Shown here: piece by piece, positions 11,124 through 20,752 of the stretch | Layout of the letters: every line of letters begins with the position of its first letter | Numbering within the stretch: position 1 is the stretch's first letter | Assembly: GCF_006539865.1 (NCBI RefSeq) | Contig: NZ_BJNV01000014.1 | Location: 1-64,000, forward strand | Source of the DNA: Zoogloea ramigera | Lineage (GTDB): Bacteria > Pseudomonadota > Gammaproteobacteria > Burkholderiales > Rhodocyclaceae | Length of the DNA stretch: 64,000 nucleotides | Reading direction: 5' to 3' | Program-made: the position numbers and the translations under genes | The notes under the pieces: model-generated | The model's input: only the letters and a program-made list of their open reading frames with translations | Database searches by the model: none | What the model was told of the DNA's origin: nothing

Positions 11124-12851
11124 ATGACTGCACGCTTGCGGGTGACCCTCGGCCAGGCGTCCCTGGTCGGCGCCCACGACACCAACCAGGACTTCCACGG
11201 CGCCCTCCTGCCCGAAGGGCACCTGCTCGCCAGCAAAGGCATCGCCCTGGCCATCGCCGACGGCATCAGCTCCAGCGCGGTGAGCCAGCTGGCCAGCCAG
11301 ACCGCAGTGCGCAGCTTTCTCGACGACTACTACGCCACCTCCGAAGCCTGGTCGGTACGCCGGGCCGTCGAGCGGGTGCTGGGCGCGCTGAATTCATGGC
11401 TGCACGCCCAGACCCAGGCCAGCGACGCCCGCTTCGAAAAAGACCGCGGCCACGTGTGCACCTTCAGCGCGCTGATCCTCAAGGGGCGCGAACTGCACCT
11501 CGTGCATGTGGGCGACTCGCGGATCTACCGCCTCCACGCCCAGGCCCTCGAACAGCTCACCGACGACCACCGGGTGCGCCTGTCGTCCACCGAGTCCTAC
11601 CTCGGCCGCGCCCTCGGCACCGGCCCCCACGTGGAGATCGACTACCGCAGCTGGGAGGCCGAGCCCGGCGAGATCTACCTGCTGGCCACCGACGGCGCCT
11701 ACACCCACCTCGACGCAGCGGCAGTGCACGACGCCGTGGCCCGCCACCCGGGCGACTTCGACGCCGCCGCCGTGTGGCTCACCCAGCAGGCCCGGGCCTG
11801 CGGCAGCAGCGACGACGCGACCCTGCAGCTCCTGCGCATCGACGCCCTCCCCGAGCCCGGCGCCTCTCACCCGCAGCTGCGCCGGGACGGCCTCGCCCTG
11901 CCGCCGCCGCTGGCCCCGCGGGCGGAGTTCGAGGGTTTCACCATCGTGCGCGAGCTGCAGCAGAGCGCCCGCAGCCACGTCTATCTGGCCACCGACACGG
12001 CAAGCCAGCGGCCGGTGGTGCTGAAGACCCCGTCGGTCGAACGGCGCGAGGACAGCGCCTACCTGGACGGATTCGTGCTGGAGGAGTGGGTCGCCCGCCG
12101 GGTGGACAGCCCCCACGTCATCAAAGCCTGGCCCGACGATCGCCGGCGGGCCCACCTCTATGTGGCGATGGAATACATCGACGGCCAGACCCTCGCCCAG
12201 TGGATGGCCGACAACCCGGAGCCCTCGCTGGCCAGCGTGCGCACCATCGTCGAGCAGCTCGCCCAGGGCCTGCAGGCCCTGCACCGGCGCGAGATGCTGC
12301 ACCAGGACCTGCGCCCCGAGAACGTGATGATCGACGGGCAGGGCACCGTCAAGCTCATCGACCTCGCCACCGTCCACGTCGCGGGGCTGGACGAGATGCA
12401 CGGCTACGCCGCTGCCGACCCGGTGCCCGGCGCGCTGCAGTACGCGGCCCCCGAATACCTGCTCGGCCAGGGCGGCAGCCCGCAGTCCGACCTGTTCTCG
12501 CTGGCCGTCGTCACCTACCGGATGCTCGGCGGGCAGCTCCCCTACGGGCTGGACCTCGCCAGGGCCCGCGCCCCGGCCGATGTGCGCAGGCTGCGCTACA
12601 TCCCCCTGCGCCACCACCGACCCGACCTGCCGGCCTGGCTGGACGCGGTGCTAGGCAAGGCCCTGCAGGCCGACGCGGCCCGGCGCCAGGCGGTGATCTC
12701 GGAGTTCATCCACGACCTGCGCGCGCCGGGGCAGCAGTTTCGCAGCCAGCGCCCGCCCCCGCTGATCGAGCGCAACCCGGTGCTGTTCTGGCAAGCCTCG
12801 ACCCTGGTGCTGGCCCTCGTCGCGCTGGCGCTGGCCTTCCGGCAGGCGTAA
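11124..12851 (+). CDS. Bifunctional PP2C-type phosphatase / Ser-Thr kinase-like fusion
   Basis: The ATG at 11124 begins a 575-residue protein; the longer open frame before it overlaps nirBDC and is not coding. Residues 1-240 form a PP2C phosphatase with metal-binding aspartates (NQD at 21-23, ADGISS at 46-51, HVGDSRIYRL, ATDGAYTHL, SSDDATLQLL). Residues 271-530 form a kinase-like domain with the lysine in VVLKTPS. The glycine loop is lost, HRD reads HQD (near 393) and DFG reads DLA (near 413). One membrane helix ends the protein. Such fusions are known at the end of nitrate/nitrite assimilation operons; the partner protein is unknown. Confidence 0.9.
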   Translation: MTARLRVTLGQASLVGAHDTNQDFHGALLPEGHLLASKGIALAIADGISSSAVSQLASQTAVRSFLDDYYATSEAWSVRRAVERVLGALNSWLHAQTQASDARFEKDRGHVCTFSALILKGRELHLVHVGDSRIYRLHAQALEQLTDDHRVRLSSTESYLGRALGTGPHVEIDYRSWEAEPGEIYLLATDGAYTHLDAAAVHDAVARHPGDFDAAAVWLTQQARACGSSDDATLQLLRIDALPEPGASHPQLRRDGLALPPPLAPRAEFEGFTIVRELQQSARSHVYLATDTASQRPVVLKTPSVERREDSAYLDGFVLEEWVARRVDSPHVIKAWPDDRRRAHLYVAMEYIDGQTLAQWMADNPEPSLASVRTIVEQLAQGLQALHRREMLHQDLRPENVMIDGQGTVKLIDLATVHVAGLDEMHGYAAADPVPGALQYAAPEYLLGQGGSPQSDLFSLAVVTYRMLGGQLPYGLDLARARAPADVRRLRYIPLRHHRPDLPAWLDAVLGKALQADAARRQAVISEFIHDLRAPGQQFRSQRPPPLIERNPVLFWQASTLVLALVALALAFRQA

Positions 12852-12878
12852 AAAAAAGCAGCCGAAGCTGCTTTTTTT
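12851..12878. terminator. Bidirectional intrinsic terminator
   Basis: AAAAAAAGCAGC (12851-12862) pairs perfectly with GCTGCTTTTTTT (12867-12878) around a CGAA loop. It serves both the nitrite operon from the left and grxD from the right. Confidence 0.9.
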
Positions 12879-12896
12879 ACGGGTAGCACAGGACGC

Positions 12897-13211
12897 TCAG
12901 GCCATCTCGGCCAGCATCTGGCGCAGCTCGCCGGACTCGTACATCTCGCGCATGATGTCGGAGCCGCCGATGAACTCGCCCTTGATGTAGAGCTGGGGGA
13001 TCGTCGGCCAGTTGGCGTATTGCTTGATGCCCTGGCGGATGTTCTCGTCGGCGAGCACATCCACGGCCAGCACTTCACGGGCGCCGCAGGCCTGCAGGAT
13101 CTGAACGGCGGTGGAGGAGAAGCCGCAGCGCGGCATCTGGGGAGTGCCCTTCATGTACAGCACCACCGGGTTGGAGGTGACTTGTTCGTGAATGATCTTT
13201 TGAACGTCCAT
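12897..13211 (-). CDS. grxD: Monothiol glutaredoxin, Grx4/GrxD type
   Basis: The 104-residue protein begins MDVQKIIHEQVTSNPVVLYM, the normal start of this family; a longer frame upstream is not needed. The active site reads PRCGFS (CGFS monothiol type), followed by WPTIPQLYIKGEFIGG, which binds glutathione. CGFS glutaredoxins carry and hand over [2Fe-2S] clusters in the cytosol. It is the last gene of the hemA-prfA-prmC-grxD row and ends at the shared terminator. Confidence 0.95.
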   Translation of the reverse strand: MDVQKIIHEQVTSNPVVLYMKGTPQMPRCGFSSTAVQILQACGAREVLAVDVLADENIRQGIKQYANWPTIPQLYIKGEFIGGSDIMREMYESGELRQMLAEMA

Positions 13212-13251
13212 CGTGATCTCGCTAATAGTTGAGCAATTCAGTCGGGAAAGT

Positions 13252-14115
13252 CTAGGCTTGCCGGGCGCCCGCGTCAACACCACGGAGGGGGTAGCGGCCC
13301 AGGGTGACCCGCTCGATGCCGGCCAGGTCGCGGGCCGAGGCCACCGCAACGAAGCCTTCGGCCTGCAGCAGCACGCGCACCGCGGCAGCCTGGTCGTAGC
13401 CGTGCTCCATCAGCAGCCAGCCGCCCGGCGCCAGGAAGGCCGGCGCGGCGGCGGCGATCCGCGTGAGGTCGTCCAGCCCGCTGCGGCCCGAGGCGAGGGC
13501 CGTGCGCGGCTCGAAGCGCACGTCGCCCTCGGCCAGGTGGGGGTCGTCGTCGACGATGTAGGGCGGGTTGCTGACGATGAAATCAAAACGCGCTGCACCC
13601 ACCGCGGCGAACCAGTCGCTCTCGACAAAACTCACCTGCGCGCCGAGGGCCGCCGCGTTGCCCCGGGCGACCGCCAGCGCGGTGGGCGACAGATCGACCG
13701 CGGTGACCCACGCCGCCGGGATCTCGAGGGCCAGCGTGACGGCCAGCGCGCCGCTGCCCGTGCCGAGGTCGAGGATGGCCGGCGCCGCCTCCGGGGCGAT
13801 GCGGGCCTTGACGAGGTCGACGATCAGCTCGGTCTCGGGCCGCGGGATCAGCACCGCCGGCGAAACGCCGAAGCGGCGGCCGTAGAACTCCCGCTCGCCG
13901 AGCAGGTAGGCCACCGGCTCGCCGGCCGCGCGGCGGTCGAGGAGTTCGACGTAACGGGCGGCCTGTTCGGCGGCGAGCCCACGCTCGGGGTAGGCCGCCA
14001 CCTGGGCCGCCGTGCAGCCGGTGACTTCGCGGAGGAACATCCGCGCCTCGCCGGCCGGGATGCGCCCCCGCGCGGCGGCCAGCGCCTCGCCAAGGGTGGC
14101 CGGCAGCTCAGCCAT
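13252..14115 (-). CDS. prmC: Release factor glutamine methyltransferase
   Basis: This 287-residue enzyme methylates the glutamine of the GGQ motif in peptide release factors, using S-adenosylmethionine. It shows the SAM loop [11 protein letters not shown] and the catalytic NPPY motif ([12 protein letters not shown]). The ATG at 14115 ([12 protein letters not shown]) overlaps the end of prfA, its substrate gene, by 8 bases, which predicts coupled translation. Order and overlap are typical. Confidence 0.96.
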   Translation of the reverse strand: MAELPATLGEALAAARGRIPAGEARMFLREVTGCTAAQVAAYPERGLAAEQAARYVELLDRRAAGEPVAYLLGEREFYGRRFGVSPAVLIPRPETELIVDLVKARIAPEAAPAILDLGTGSGALAVTLALEIPAAWVTAVDLSPTALAVARGNAAALGAQVSFVESDWFAAVGAARFDFIVSNPPYIVDDDPHLAEGDVRFEPRTALASGRSGLDDLTRIAAAAPAFLAPGGWLLMEHGYDQAAAVRVLLQAEGFVAVASARDLAGIERVTLGRYPLRGVDAGARQA

Positions 14116-15193
14116 TCTCGTCGGCAAGCTGGGCGAGCAGCTCGGCCTGGTGTTCGGCGGTGAGGGCGGCGGTGACCTCATCGAGCTCGCCCTGCATCAC
14201 CGCGTCGAGCTTGTAGAGGGTGAGGTTGATGCGGTGGTCGGTGAGCCGGCCCTGGGGGAAGTTGTAGGTGCGGATGCGCTCGGAGCGGTCGCCGCTGCCC
14301 ACCAGGCTCTTGCGGGTGGCGGCCTCTTTGGCCTGCTGCTCGCGCACCTGGATGTCCTTGATGCGGGCCGCCAGCACGCGCAGGGCCGAGGCCTTGTTCT
14401 GGTGCTGGGAGCGCCCGTCCTGGCATTCGGCGACGATGCCGGTGGGGAGGTGGGTGATGCGCACCGCCGAGTCGGTCTTGTTGATGTGCTGGCCGCCAGC
14501 CCCGGAGGCGCGGAAGGTGTCGATGCGCAGGTCGGCCGGGTTGAGCTCGACTTCGCCCACCTCGTCAGCCTCGGGCATCACCGCCACGGTGCACGCCGAG
14601 GTGTGGATGCGGCCCTGGGTTTCGGTGGCCGGCACGCGCTGCACCCGGTGGCCACCGGACTCGAACTTGAGCTTGCTGTAAGCGCCATTGCCCGCCACGC
14701 GGACAATGGCCTCTTTATAGCCGCCCAGCTCGGAGTCGCTGGCCGAGATGATCTCGACGCGCCAGCCCTGGCGCTCGGCGTAGCGGGTGTACATGCGCAG
14801 CAGGTCGCCGGCAAACAAGGCCGCCTCGTCGCCGCCGGTGCCGGCGCGGATCTCGAGGAAGATGTTGCGCTCGTCGTTGGGGTCGCGGGGCAGCAGGGCG
14901 GCCTGAAGCTCGGCGTCGATGCGCGCCTGGGCTTCCAGCGCCGATTCGAGTTCGGCGGCGGCGAGCTCCTTCATCTCGGGGTCGGAGAGGAGCTCGCGGG
15001 CGGTGGCCTCGTCTTCCAGGGCCCGGCAGTAATCGCGGTAGAGGCCCACCACCGGCGTGATCTCGGCGTGCTCGCGGGTGAGCTTGCGGTAGTTGTCCAT
15101 GTCGCTGGCCGCCTCGCTGGTGGCGAGCAGGCGGTCGAGCTCCTGCAGACGGTCGGCGAGGTTGTCCAGCTTGTCGCGGATGCGCTGTTTCAT
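14108..15193 (-). CDS. prfA: Peptide chain release factor 1
   Basis: The 361-residue factor recognises UAA and UAG stop codons. It has the codon-reading PxT motif (RVPATE), the catalytic GGQ motif ([10 protein letters not shown]) that prmC methylates, and the family tail. The ATG at 15193 (MKQRIRDKL) is chosen over an upstream in-frame start because it fits the family N-terminus. Confidence 0.97.
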   Translation of the reverse strand: MKQRIRDKLDNLADRLQELDRLLATSEAASDMDNYRKLTREHAEITPVVGLYRDYCRALEDEATARELLSDPEMKELAAAELESALEAQARIDAELQAALLPRDPNDERNIFLEIRAGTGGDEAALFAGDLLRMYTRYAERQGWRVEIISASDSELGGYKEAIVRVAGNGAYSKLKFESGGHRVQRVPATETQGRIHTSACTVAVMPEADEVGEVELNPADLRIDTFRASGAGGQHINKTDSAVRITHLPTGIVAECQDGRSQHQNKASALRVLAARIKDIQVREQQAKEAATRKSLVGSGDRSERIRTYNFPQGRLTDHRINLTLYKLDAVMQGELDEVTAALTAEHQAELLAQLADENG

Positions 15194-15241
15194 GGGATGA
15201 GGGCCCGCGGTGGCGGGCATGGCAGACCCCGACCCGGCAGG

Positions 15242-16495
15242 CTAGTGGTCGCGGTGGAGGTTGAAGAGGCGCTGCACCAGCTCGGCGCAGTCGCCGTGCA
15301 GTTCGCCCTCGGCGTCGTTGAGGAAGCGCGTCGGGGCGTGGATGAGCTTGTTGGTGAGGCCCTGGCTGAGGGCTTCGAGCACCTTGTGGGGGTCTTCGCC
15401 CCTGGCCAGCAGGCGGGTGGCGCGCTCGAGCTCGGCTCGGCGCAGGGCGTCGGCGTGCTGGCGCAGGGCGCGGATGGTGGGCACCGTGCCACGGCTGTCG
15501 AGCCAGTGCAGGAAGCCGTCGACCCGCTCGTCGATGATGCCCTCGGCCTCGATCACCGCCGCCTGGCGGGATTCGAGGCCCGAATCGACAACCTTGGCGA
15601 GATCGTCGACGGTGTACAGGAACACGTCGCCCGAGGCGGCCACCTCGGCTTCGATGTCCCGGGGCACGGCGAGGTCGACCATCACCATCGGGCGGTGGCG
15701 ACGGGCCTTGAGGGCGCGCTCGACCATGCCGAGGCCGATGATGGGCAGCGGGCTGCCGGTGCACGAGACGACGATGTCGTAGCCAGCCAGCACCTCGGCC
15801 ACCTGGTCGAGGCGGATCACGTCGGCGCCGAAGCGGGCGGCCAGCGCCTCGGCACGGGCCGCGGTGCGGTTGGCGATGGTCACCTTGCGCGGCTGCTCGC
15901 CGCAAAAGTGGGCAGCGCACAGCTCGATCATCTCGCCGGCGCCGATGAAGAGCACGCGCTGGTCGCGCACGCTCTCGAAGATGCGCTCGGACAGATGCAC
16001 CGCAGCGGCGGCCATCGACACGATGTTGGCGCCGATGGCGGTGGTGGAGCGCACCTCTTTGGCCACCGAGAAGCTGCGCTGGAAGAGCTTGTGCAGCGTG
16101 GAGCCGAGGGTGCCGGCCTGCTCGGCGTGGCGCACGGCGTCCTTCACCTGGCCGAGGATCTGCGGCTCGCCGATGACCATCGAGTCGAGCCCGCTGGCCA
16201 CCCGGAAGACGTGCCGGATGGCGTCGCGCTGGGGGAAGGTGTACAGGTAGGGCGACAGATCCTGCAGCGCCACCCGGTGATATTCGGCGAACCAGTCGGC
16301 GGCGTGCTGGGGGTGCTCGGTGGCGAAGTAGAGCTCGGTGCGGTTGCAGGTGGAGAGGATCGCCGCCTCCTTCACCGGTTTGGCCCGCACCAGGTCGGCC
16401 AGCGCCTCGGTGAGCAGCTCTGGCCGAAAGGCCACCTGCTCGCGGATGGCGACGGGCGCAGTATGATGGTTGAGTCCGAGGGCGAAGAGTTGCAT
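15242..16495 (-). CDS. hemA: Glutamyl-tRNA reductase
   Basis: This 417-residue enzyme reduces glutamyl-tRNA to glutamate-1-semialdehyde, the first committed step of haem and sirohaem synthesis. The N-terminus [19 protein letters not shown] is typical, the catalytic cysteine lies in LSTCNRTE, and the NADPH-binding region has [10 protein letters not shown]. The ATG at 16495 is preferred over one three codons upstream. Sirohaem demand of NirB links it loosely to the nitrite operon, but the order with prfA and prmC is a general betaproteobacterial feature. Confidence 0.96.
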   Translation of the reverse strand: MQLFALGLNHHTAPVAIREQVAFRPELLTEALADLVRAKPVKEAAILSTCNRTELYFATEHPQHAADWFAEYHRVALQDLSPYLYTFPQRDAIRHVFRVASGLDSMVIGEPQILGQVKDAVRHAEQAGTLGSTLHKLFQRSFSVAKEVRSTTAIGANIVSMAAAAVHLSERIFESVRDQRVLFIGAGEMIELCAAHFCGEQPRKVTIANRTAARAEALAARFGADVIRLDQVAEVLAGYDIVVSCTGSPLPIIGLGMVERALKARRHRPMVMVDLAVPRDIEAEVAASGDVFLYTVDDLAKVVDSGLESRQAAVIEAEGIIDERVDGFLHWLDSRGTVPTIRALRQHADALRRAELERATRLLARGEDPHKVLEALSQGLTNKLIHAPTRFLNDAEGELHGDCAELVQRLFNLHRDH

Positions 16496-16580
16496 GCGCG
16501 ACACCGGGTCGAGCCGAAATTTTCAACCCGCGAGTATATCACCCCGACTTTTTCGGGTAACGACGGGCTTCCCTGATGGC

Positions 16581-16611
16581 GGAGCCCGGGCAGGTCTGCT
16601 GCCCGGGCTCC
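16581..16611 (-). terminator. Strong GC hairpin after the hemerythrin gene
   Basis: A perfect 13-base stem (GGAGCCCGGGCAG with its complement) encloses a 5-base loop. No T-run follows on either strand, so it may slow or end transcription of the liv-hemerythrin unit only in part. It lies 10 bases past the hemerythrin stop. Confidence 0.55.
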
Positions 16612-16620
16612 GCCCGCCGC

Positions 16621-17193
16621 TCAGCCCGGCCCCAGGCCGACCGGCGCCGGGGCGATGTTGACGATCTTCGAGAAGAGCTGCTCGTACTCCCCGGCCGGGC
16701 CGCTCCAGGGGTTGTCGTTGGCGAGGAAGGCGGCGTCGATGGCAGCCCAGTCGTCGGCCTGCAGGTCGCGCTCGGCGAGGGGGAAGATCTCGTGCTCCTC
16801 GGCGTTCATGTGCCGCCACTCGGCGTCGATGTATTCGACGACCGCCGCCTGGAAGCCCGCAAAGCCGGCCGGGCCGCGCTGCTCGTAGGCCTCCAGCGCC
16901 GCCTCGAGGGCGCGGATGCGCGCGTCGCCGATGCGGTGCTCGGCCTCCAGCCGCTCAATCACCGGCACGGCCTCGGGGCAGCGCAGGCGCAGGCGGGCAA
17001 AGAGGTATTGGTCTTCCTTCGGGTGGTGGACCTTCTCGGGCACCTTGTCGATGTACGCGATCATCTTCCGGAACAGCCCGAAGTCGGGCTTGATGCGGCC
17101 CTTGGCGATGCCGTCGACGAGCTGCCGCAGGCCGTTGAGCATGGCCGCCAGGGCGCGGTGCTCGGCGTGGATGATGCTCAGGGATTTCTTCAT
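16621..17193 (-). CDS. Hemerythrin domain protein
   Basis: The 190-residue soluble protein carries the hemerythrin pattern of histidines and acids for a di-iron site: IIHAEHRAL, VHHPKEDQYLF, EAEHRIGD, RHMNAEEHEIFPL. Such proteins bind oxygen or nitric oxide or help iron-sulfur repair; the role here is not known. It has a strong ribosome site (AAGGAG, 6 bases) and lies 15 bases after livF, so it appears to be the last gene of the importer operon. Confidence 0.88.
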   Translation of the reverse strand: MKKSLSIIHAEHRALAAMLNGLRQLVDGIAKGRIKPDFGLFRKMIAYIDKVPEKVHHPKEDQYLFARLRLRCPEAVPVIERLEAEHRIGDARIRALEAALEAYEQRGPAGFAGFQAAVVEYIDAEWRHMNAEEHEIFPLAERDLQADDWAAIDAAFLANDNPWSGPAGEYEQLFSKIVNIAPAPVGLGPG

Positions 17194-17208
17194 GATGGGC
17201 TCCTTTCC

Positions 17209-17922
17209 TTAGACGCCGAGGTGCTTCTGGATCAGGCCGGGGTCTTCGCGCACCTGCTCGCTGCTGCCGTCGAAGACGACCTCGCCCTTCACCAGGATCA
17301 TCGCCCGGTCGCAGATCGAGGTGACCGCCGAGTGGTTCTTGTCGACGATCATGGTGGCGATGCCAGTCTTGCGGATCTCCTTGACGATGCGCCAGATCTC
17401 GAGGGCGATCAGCGGCGCGAGGCCCTCGGTGGCTTCGTCGAGGATCAGCAGGTCGGGGTTGGTCATCAGCGCGCGGCCGATGGTGAGCATCTGCTGCTCG
17501 CCGCCCGACAGCTGCCAGCCGCCGTTGTTGATACGCTCGCCGAGGCGCGGGAAGGTCGCCATCACCCGGTCGAAGGTCCATTCCCGCTGGCCGTCGACGC
17601 CGGCGCGGGCGGCCATCTGCAGGTTTTCGCGCACCGACAGGTTGGGGAAGATGCCGCGCCCCTCCGGCACGTAGGCGATGCCGCGCTGCACGGTGCGGTA
17701 GGTGGGCGCGCGGGTGAAGTCGTCGCCGCGCACCAGGATGCGGCCGTGGCGCGGGCGCACGATGCCCAGCATGCTCTTGATGAGCGTGGTCTTGCCCATG
17801 CCGTTGCGGCCCATCAGCGCGATGCCCTCGCCCTGGCGGATGTGGAAGTCGATGCCGTGCAGGATGTGGCTGGCACCATAGTAGGTGTGCAGCTCCTTGG
17901 CCTCGAGCAGCATGTTAGACAT
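17209..17922 (-). CDS. livF: Branched-chain-type ABC importer, ATP-binding protein LivF
   Basis: This 237-residue ATPase has Walker A GRNGMGKTT, signature LSGGEQQML and Walker B LLILDEATEG, in the LivF form. It drives the LivHM permease together with LivG. It overlaps the end of livG by 8 bases and has GGAGGAT before the ATG. The substrate follows from LivK; Liv-type systems also carry aromatic acids and amides, so leucine specificity is not certain. Confidence 0.92.
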   Translation of the reverse strand: MSNMLLEAKELHTYYGASHILHGIDFHIRQGEGIALMGRNGMGKTTLIKSMLGIVRPRHGRILVRGDDFTRAPTYRTVQRGIAYVPEGRGIFPNLSVRENLQMAARAGVDGQREWTFDRVMATFPRLGERINNGGWQLSGGEQQMLTIGRALMTNPDLLILDEATEGLAPLIALEIWRIVKEIRKTGIATMIVDKNHSAVTSICDRAMILVKGEVVFDGSSEQVREDPGLIQKHLGV

Positions 17923-18691
17923 GGAAGCTATCCTCCTGGCCCAGGTAGGCCTCCTGAACGGCGATGCTGGCGCGGATCTGCGCCGGGGGCCCGGACTCGA
18001 GCACCTGGCCGTTGACCATCACGGTAATGGTGTCGGCGACGGCAAAGACGGCGTCCATGTCGTGCTCGACGAGCAGGATCGCCCGCGTCTCGCGCAGGCG
18101 CTTGAGCACATCGACCATCTTGGCCGATTCCTCCGAGCCCATGCCGGCCAGCGGCTCGTCGAGGAGCAGCACCTGGGCGTCGGTGGCCAGCACCATCGCA
18201 ATCTCGAGCTGGCGCTGCGCGCCGTGGCTCATCACCCCGGCCAGGCGCCCTTCGTTGCCGGCCAGGCCGGCCTCGGCGATGCAGGCCATGGCCTTGTCGA
18301 TGGACCACTGCTGCTTCATCGCCTGGCTGAAGATCCGCCAGGGTTGCTGGCGGCGCGATTGCGCGGCCAGACGCACGTTCTCGAGCACCGTGAACTTGGG
18401 GAAGATGTTGGTGCGCTGGTAGCTGCGCCCGATGCCCACCAGCGAGCGCTGGGCGGCAGTGAGGCCGCTGATGTCGCGCCCCTGGAACAGGATGCGCCCC
18501 GAGCTCGGCGGCAGGTCGCCCGACAGCATGTTGATGCAGGTGGACTTGCCGGCGCCGTTGGGGCCGAGCAGCGCGTGCAGCTGGCCCCGCGCCAGGGTCA
18601 GGCAGACGTCCTGGTTGGCCAGCAGGCCACCGAAGCGCCGGGTGATCTTGTCGGCCACCAGCAGGGCTTCCGGGTTGCGTGAATCAGTCAT
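17915..18691 (-). CDS. livG: Branched-chain-type ABC importer, ATP-binding protein LivG
   Basis: The 258-residue ATPase begins MTDSRNPEALLVADKITRRF. It has Walker A GPNGAGKST, a LivG-type signature region (MSHGAQRQLEIA) and Walker B LLLDEPLAGMG. The start at 18691 has GGAGG 8 bases upstream and overlaps the end of livM by 8 bases; in-frame codons further upstream lie inside livM. Confidence 0.92.
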   Translation of the reverse strand: MTDSRNPEALLVADKITRRFGGLLANQDVCLTLARGQLHALLGPNGAGKSTCINMLSGDLPPSSGRILFQGRDISGLTAAQRSLVGIGRSYQRTNIFPKFTVLENVRLAAQSRRQQPWRIFSQAMKQQWSIDKAMACIAEAGLAGNEGRLAGVMSHGAQRQLEIAMVLATDAQVLLLDEPLAGMGSEESAKMVDVLKRLRETRAILLVEHDMDAVFAVADTITVMVNGQVLESGPPAQIRASIAVQEAYLGQEDSFHV

Positions 18692-19652
18692 TGGCGGAAC
18701 CTCCCTGAAGCGCCCGCTTGATGCGCCCAGGCACCGCAGACAAGCCGCCCGGCATGAACAGCACGGCGGCAACGATCAACAAGCCCATGGCGAGCTGCCA
18801 GTGCTTGGTCCACATCGAGAACACCTCCTGCATCGCGACGAAGGCGAAGGCCCCGGCCACCGCCCCCACCAGGTTGCCCATGCCGCCGAGGATCACCATC
18901 AGCAGCACGTTGCCCGACTGGTGCCAGGACATCAGCTCCGGCGTGACGAAGCCGAACACCACCGAGTACAGGAAACCCGCCACGCCGCCCAGCCCGCCGG
19001 CCAGCGCGAAGGCCGCCAGCTTGTAGCGGAAGGTCACGTAGCCCAGCGACTGCATGCGGTGCTCGTTGCTCTTGATGCCCACCAGCACGCGGCCGAAGGG
19101 TGACTGGAGGACACGGGCCAGGAACAGGTAGACCAGCACCAGCATCGCCAGGATGAAGTAGTACAGGTGGGTGGGGTTGTCGAGGTCGAAGGGCATGAAG
19201 CCCGCGATCTCGGCCGTCGGCTTGACGTTGAGGTAGAGGCCGTCGGAGCCACCGCCCAGCGGCGTGTCGTGGAACACATAAAAGAACATCTGGGCGAAGG
19301 CCAGCGTCACCATGATGAAGTAGATGCCCTTGGTGCGCAGCACGAAGATGCCCACCACCAGCGCCGCCAGCGCCGCCAGCCCCACCGAGGCGGGCAGCAC
19401 GTACCACAGGCTGGCCGCCTCGTATTTGGGCGACAGCAGCGCCACCGCATAGGCAGCGACGCCGAAATAGGCCGCGTGGCCGAAGCTCACCAGCCCGGTG
19501 AAGCCCACCAGCAGGTCGAGGCTCATCGCGAAGATGGCCATCACCAGGGTCTTGGCAATCAGCTCGGTGTAGAAGTCGGCGCCAGCCAGCGGGACGCAGG
19601 CGAGCCCCACCAGCGCCAGCAGCTTGAAGGCCATGGAAGTGTCGAATTTCAT
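18684..19652 (-). CDS. livM: Branched-chain-type ABC importer, permease LivM
   Basis: The 322-residue inner-membrane permease has about eight to nine hydrophobic helices and the family segments SLDLLVGFTGLVSFGHAAYFG and EHRMQSLGYVTFRYKL. It forms the channel with LivH. The ATG at 19652 (MKFDTSMAFK) is the family start, 4 bases after livH. Confidence 0.93.
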   Translation of the reverse strand: MKFDTSMAFKLLALVGLACVPLAGADFYTELIAKTLVMAIFAMSLDLLVGFTGLVSFGHAAYFGVAAYAVALLSPKYEAASLWYVLPASVGLAALAALVVGIFVLRTKGIYFIMVTLAFAQMFFYVFHDTPLGGGSDGLYLNVKPTAEIAGFMPFDLDNPTHLYYFILAMLVLVYLFLARVLQSPFGRVLVGIKSNEHRMQSLGYVTFRYKLAAFALAGGLGGVAGFLYSVVFGFVTPELMSWHQSGNVLLMVILGGMGNLVGAVAGAFAFVAMQEVFSMWTKHWQLAMGLLIVAAVLFMPGGLSAVPGRIKRALQGGSAND

Positions 19653-19656
19653 TGCA

Positions 19657-20523
19657 TCAACCTTTCTTGAAGATGCCTTCGGGCCGCCACAGCAGCACCG
19701 CCGCCATGACCAGATAGACGACCATTCCCGACAGCTCCGGCACCAGCACCTTGCCGAAGGTGTCGGCAAAGCCGATGACCAGCGCCGCCACGAGGGCGCC
19801 CCACACCGAGCCGATGCCGCCGATCACGACGATCACGAAGGAGATGATCAGCACATGGCTGCCCATGTTGGGGAACACCGACGAGATCGGCGCCGCCAAC
19901 ATGCCGGCCAGCGCCGCCAGCGCCACGCCGAGGGCGAAGACGACCCGGTAGATCATGTTGATGTTGATGCCCAGCGCCTCGACCATCACCCGGTCGTGGT
20001 TGCCGGCGCGGATCATCATGCCCAGGCGGGTGCGCTGGATCACGAAGTACAGCGCCACCGCCAGCACGATGCACACCGCCGAGATCACCAGCCGGTACAC
20101 CGGATAGCTCAGCACTTCGCTGAGCTGGATCGAGGCGCTGAACACCGCCGGGATATCCACCCCGTGCACTTCGTCGCCCACCAGCAGGCTGCGCACCTCC
20201 TCGAAGATCAGGATCAGGCCGTAGGTGAGCAGCACCTGCTCCAGGTGGTCGCGCTTGTAGAGGTGGGAAAACAGCGCCCATTCGAGGAAGGCCCCGAACA
20301 GCAGCGCCAGCGGAATGCCCAGCGCGATCGCCGCAAAAAGGTTGCCCGTGAGGCTCGCCAGCACGAAGGCCAGGTAGGCCCCGATCATGTAGAAACTGCC
20401 GTGGGCGAGGTTGATGATCCCCATGATGCCGAACACCAGCGTCAGCCCGCTTGCCACCAGAAAAAGTAGCAAGCCGTACTGCAGCGAGTTCAGCGTCTGG
20501 ATCAGGAATGATGCGAAATCCAT
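19657..20523 (-). CDS. livH: Branched-chain-type ABC importer, permease LivH
   Basis: This 288-residue permease begins MDFASFLIQTLNSLQYGLLL and carries the LivH hallmark GIMGIINLAHGSFYMIGAY. It pairs with LivM in the inner membrane. The start at 20523 is preferred to an in-frame start seven codons upstream. A 229-base gap, without a recognised gene, separates it from livK. Confidence 0.93.
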   Translation of the reverse strand: MDFASFLIQTLNSLQYGLLLFLVASGLTLVFGIMGIINLAHGSFYMIGAYLAFVLASLTGNLFAAIALGIPLALLFGAFLEWALFSHLYKRDHLEQVLLTYGLILIFEEVRSLLVGDEVHGVDIPAVFSASIQLSEVLSYPVYRLVISAVCIVLAVALYFVIQRTRLGMMIRAGNHDRVMVEALGININMIYRVVFALGVALAALAGMLAAPISSVFPNMGSHVLIISFVIVVIGGIGSVWGALVAALVIGFADTFGKVLVPELSGMVVYLVMAAVLLWRPEGIFKKG

Positions 20524-20752
20524 GACGTGCTCCTGCCCGGCCATCGCGGAGGGGTGGCCGGTGAAAGAGTGTTGAAGGTGGAGAGCCGAGCCCCGCAGGG
20601 CTCAGGGCATGCCCGCCGAAGCGCCCCGCGCAGGAGAGGCGGATCGTCGCCGGAGCCGGACGCAGCTCCGCCGCCCCGGCTCAACCCGGGCAGGGAGGCG
20701 CATCGACGCGGCGGCGATCCGGCCCGCTGGCGGGCCGGCAACGGACAGGCCC

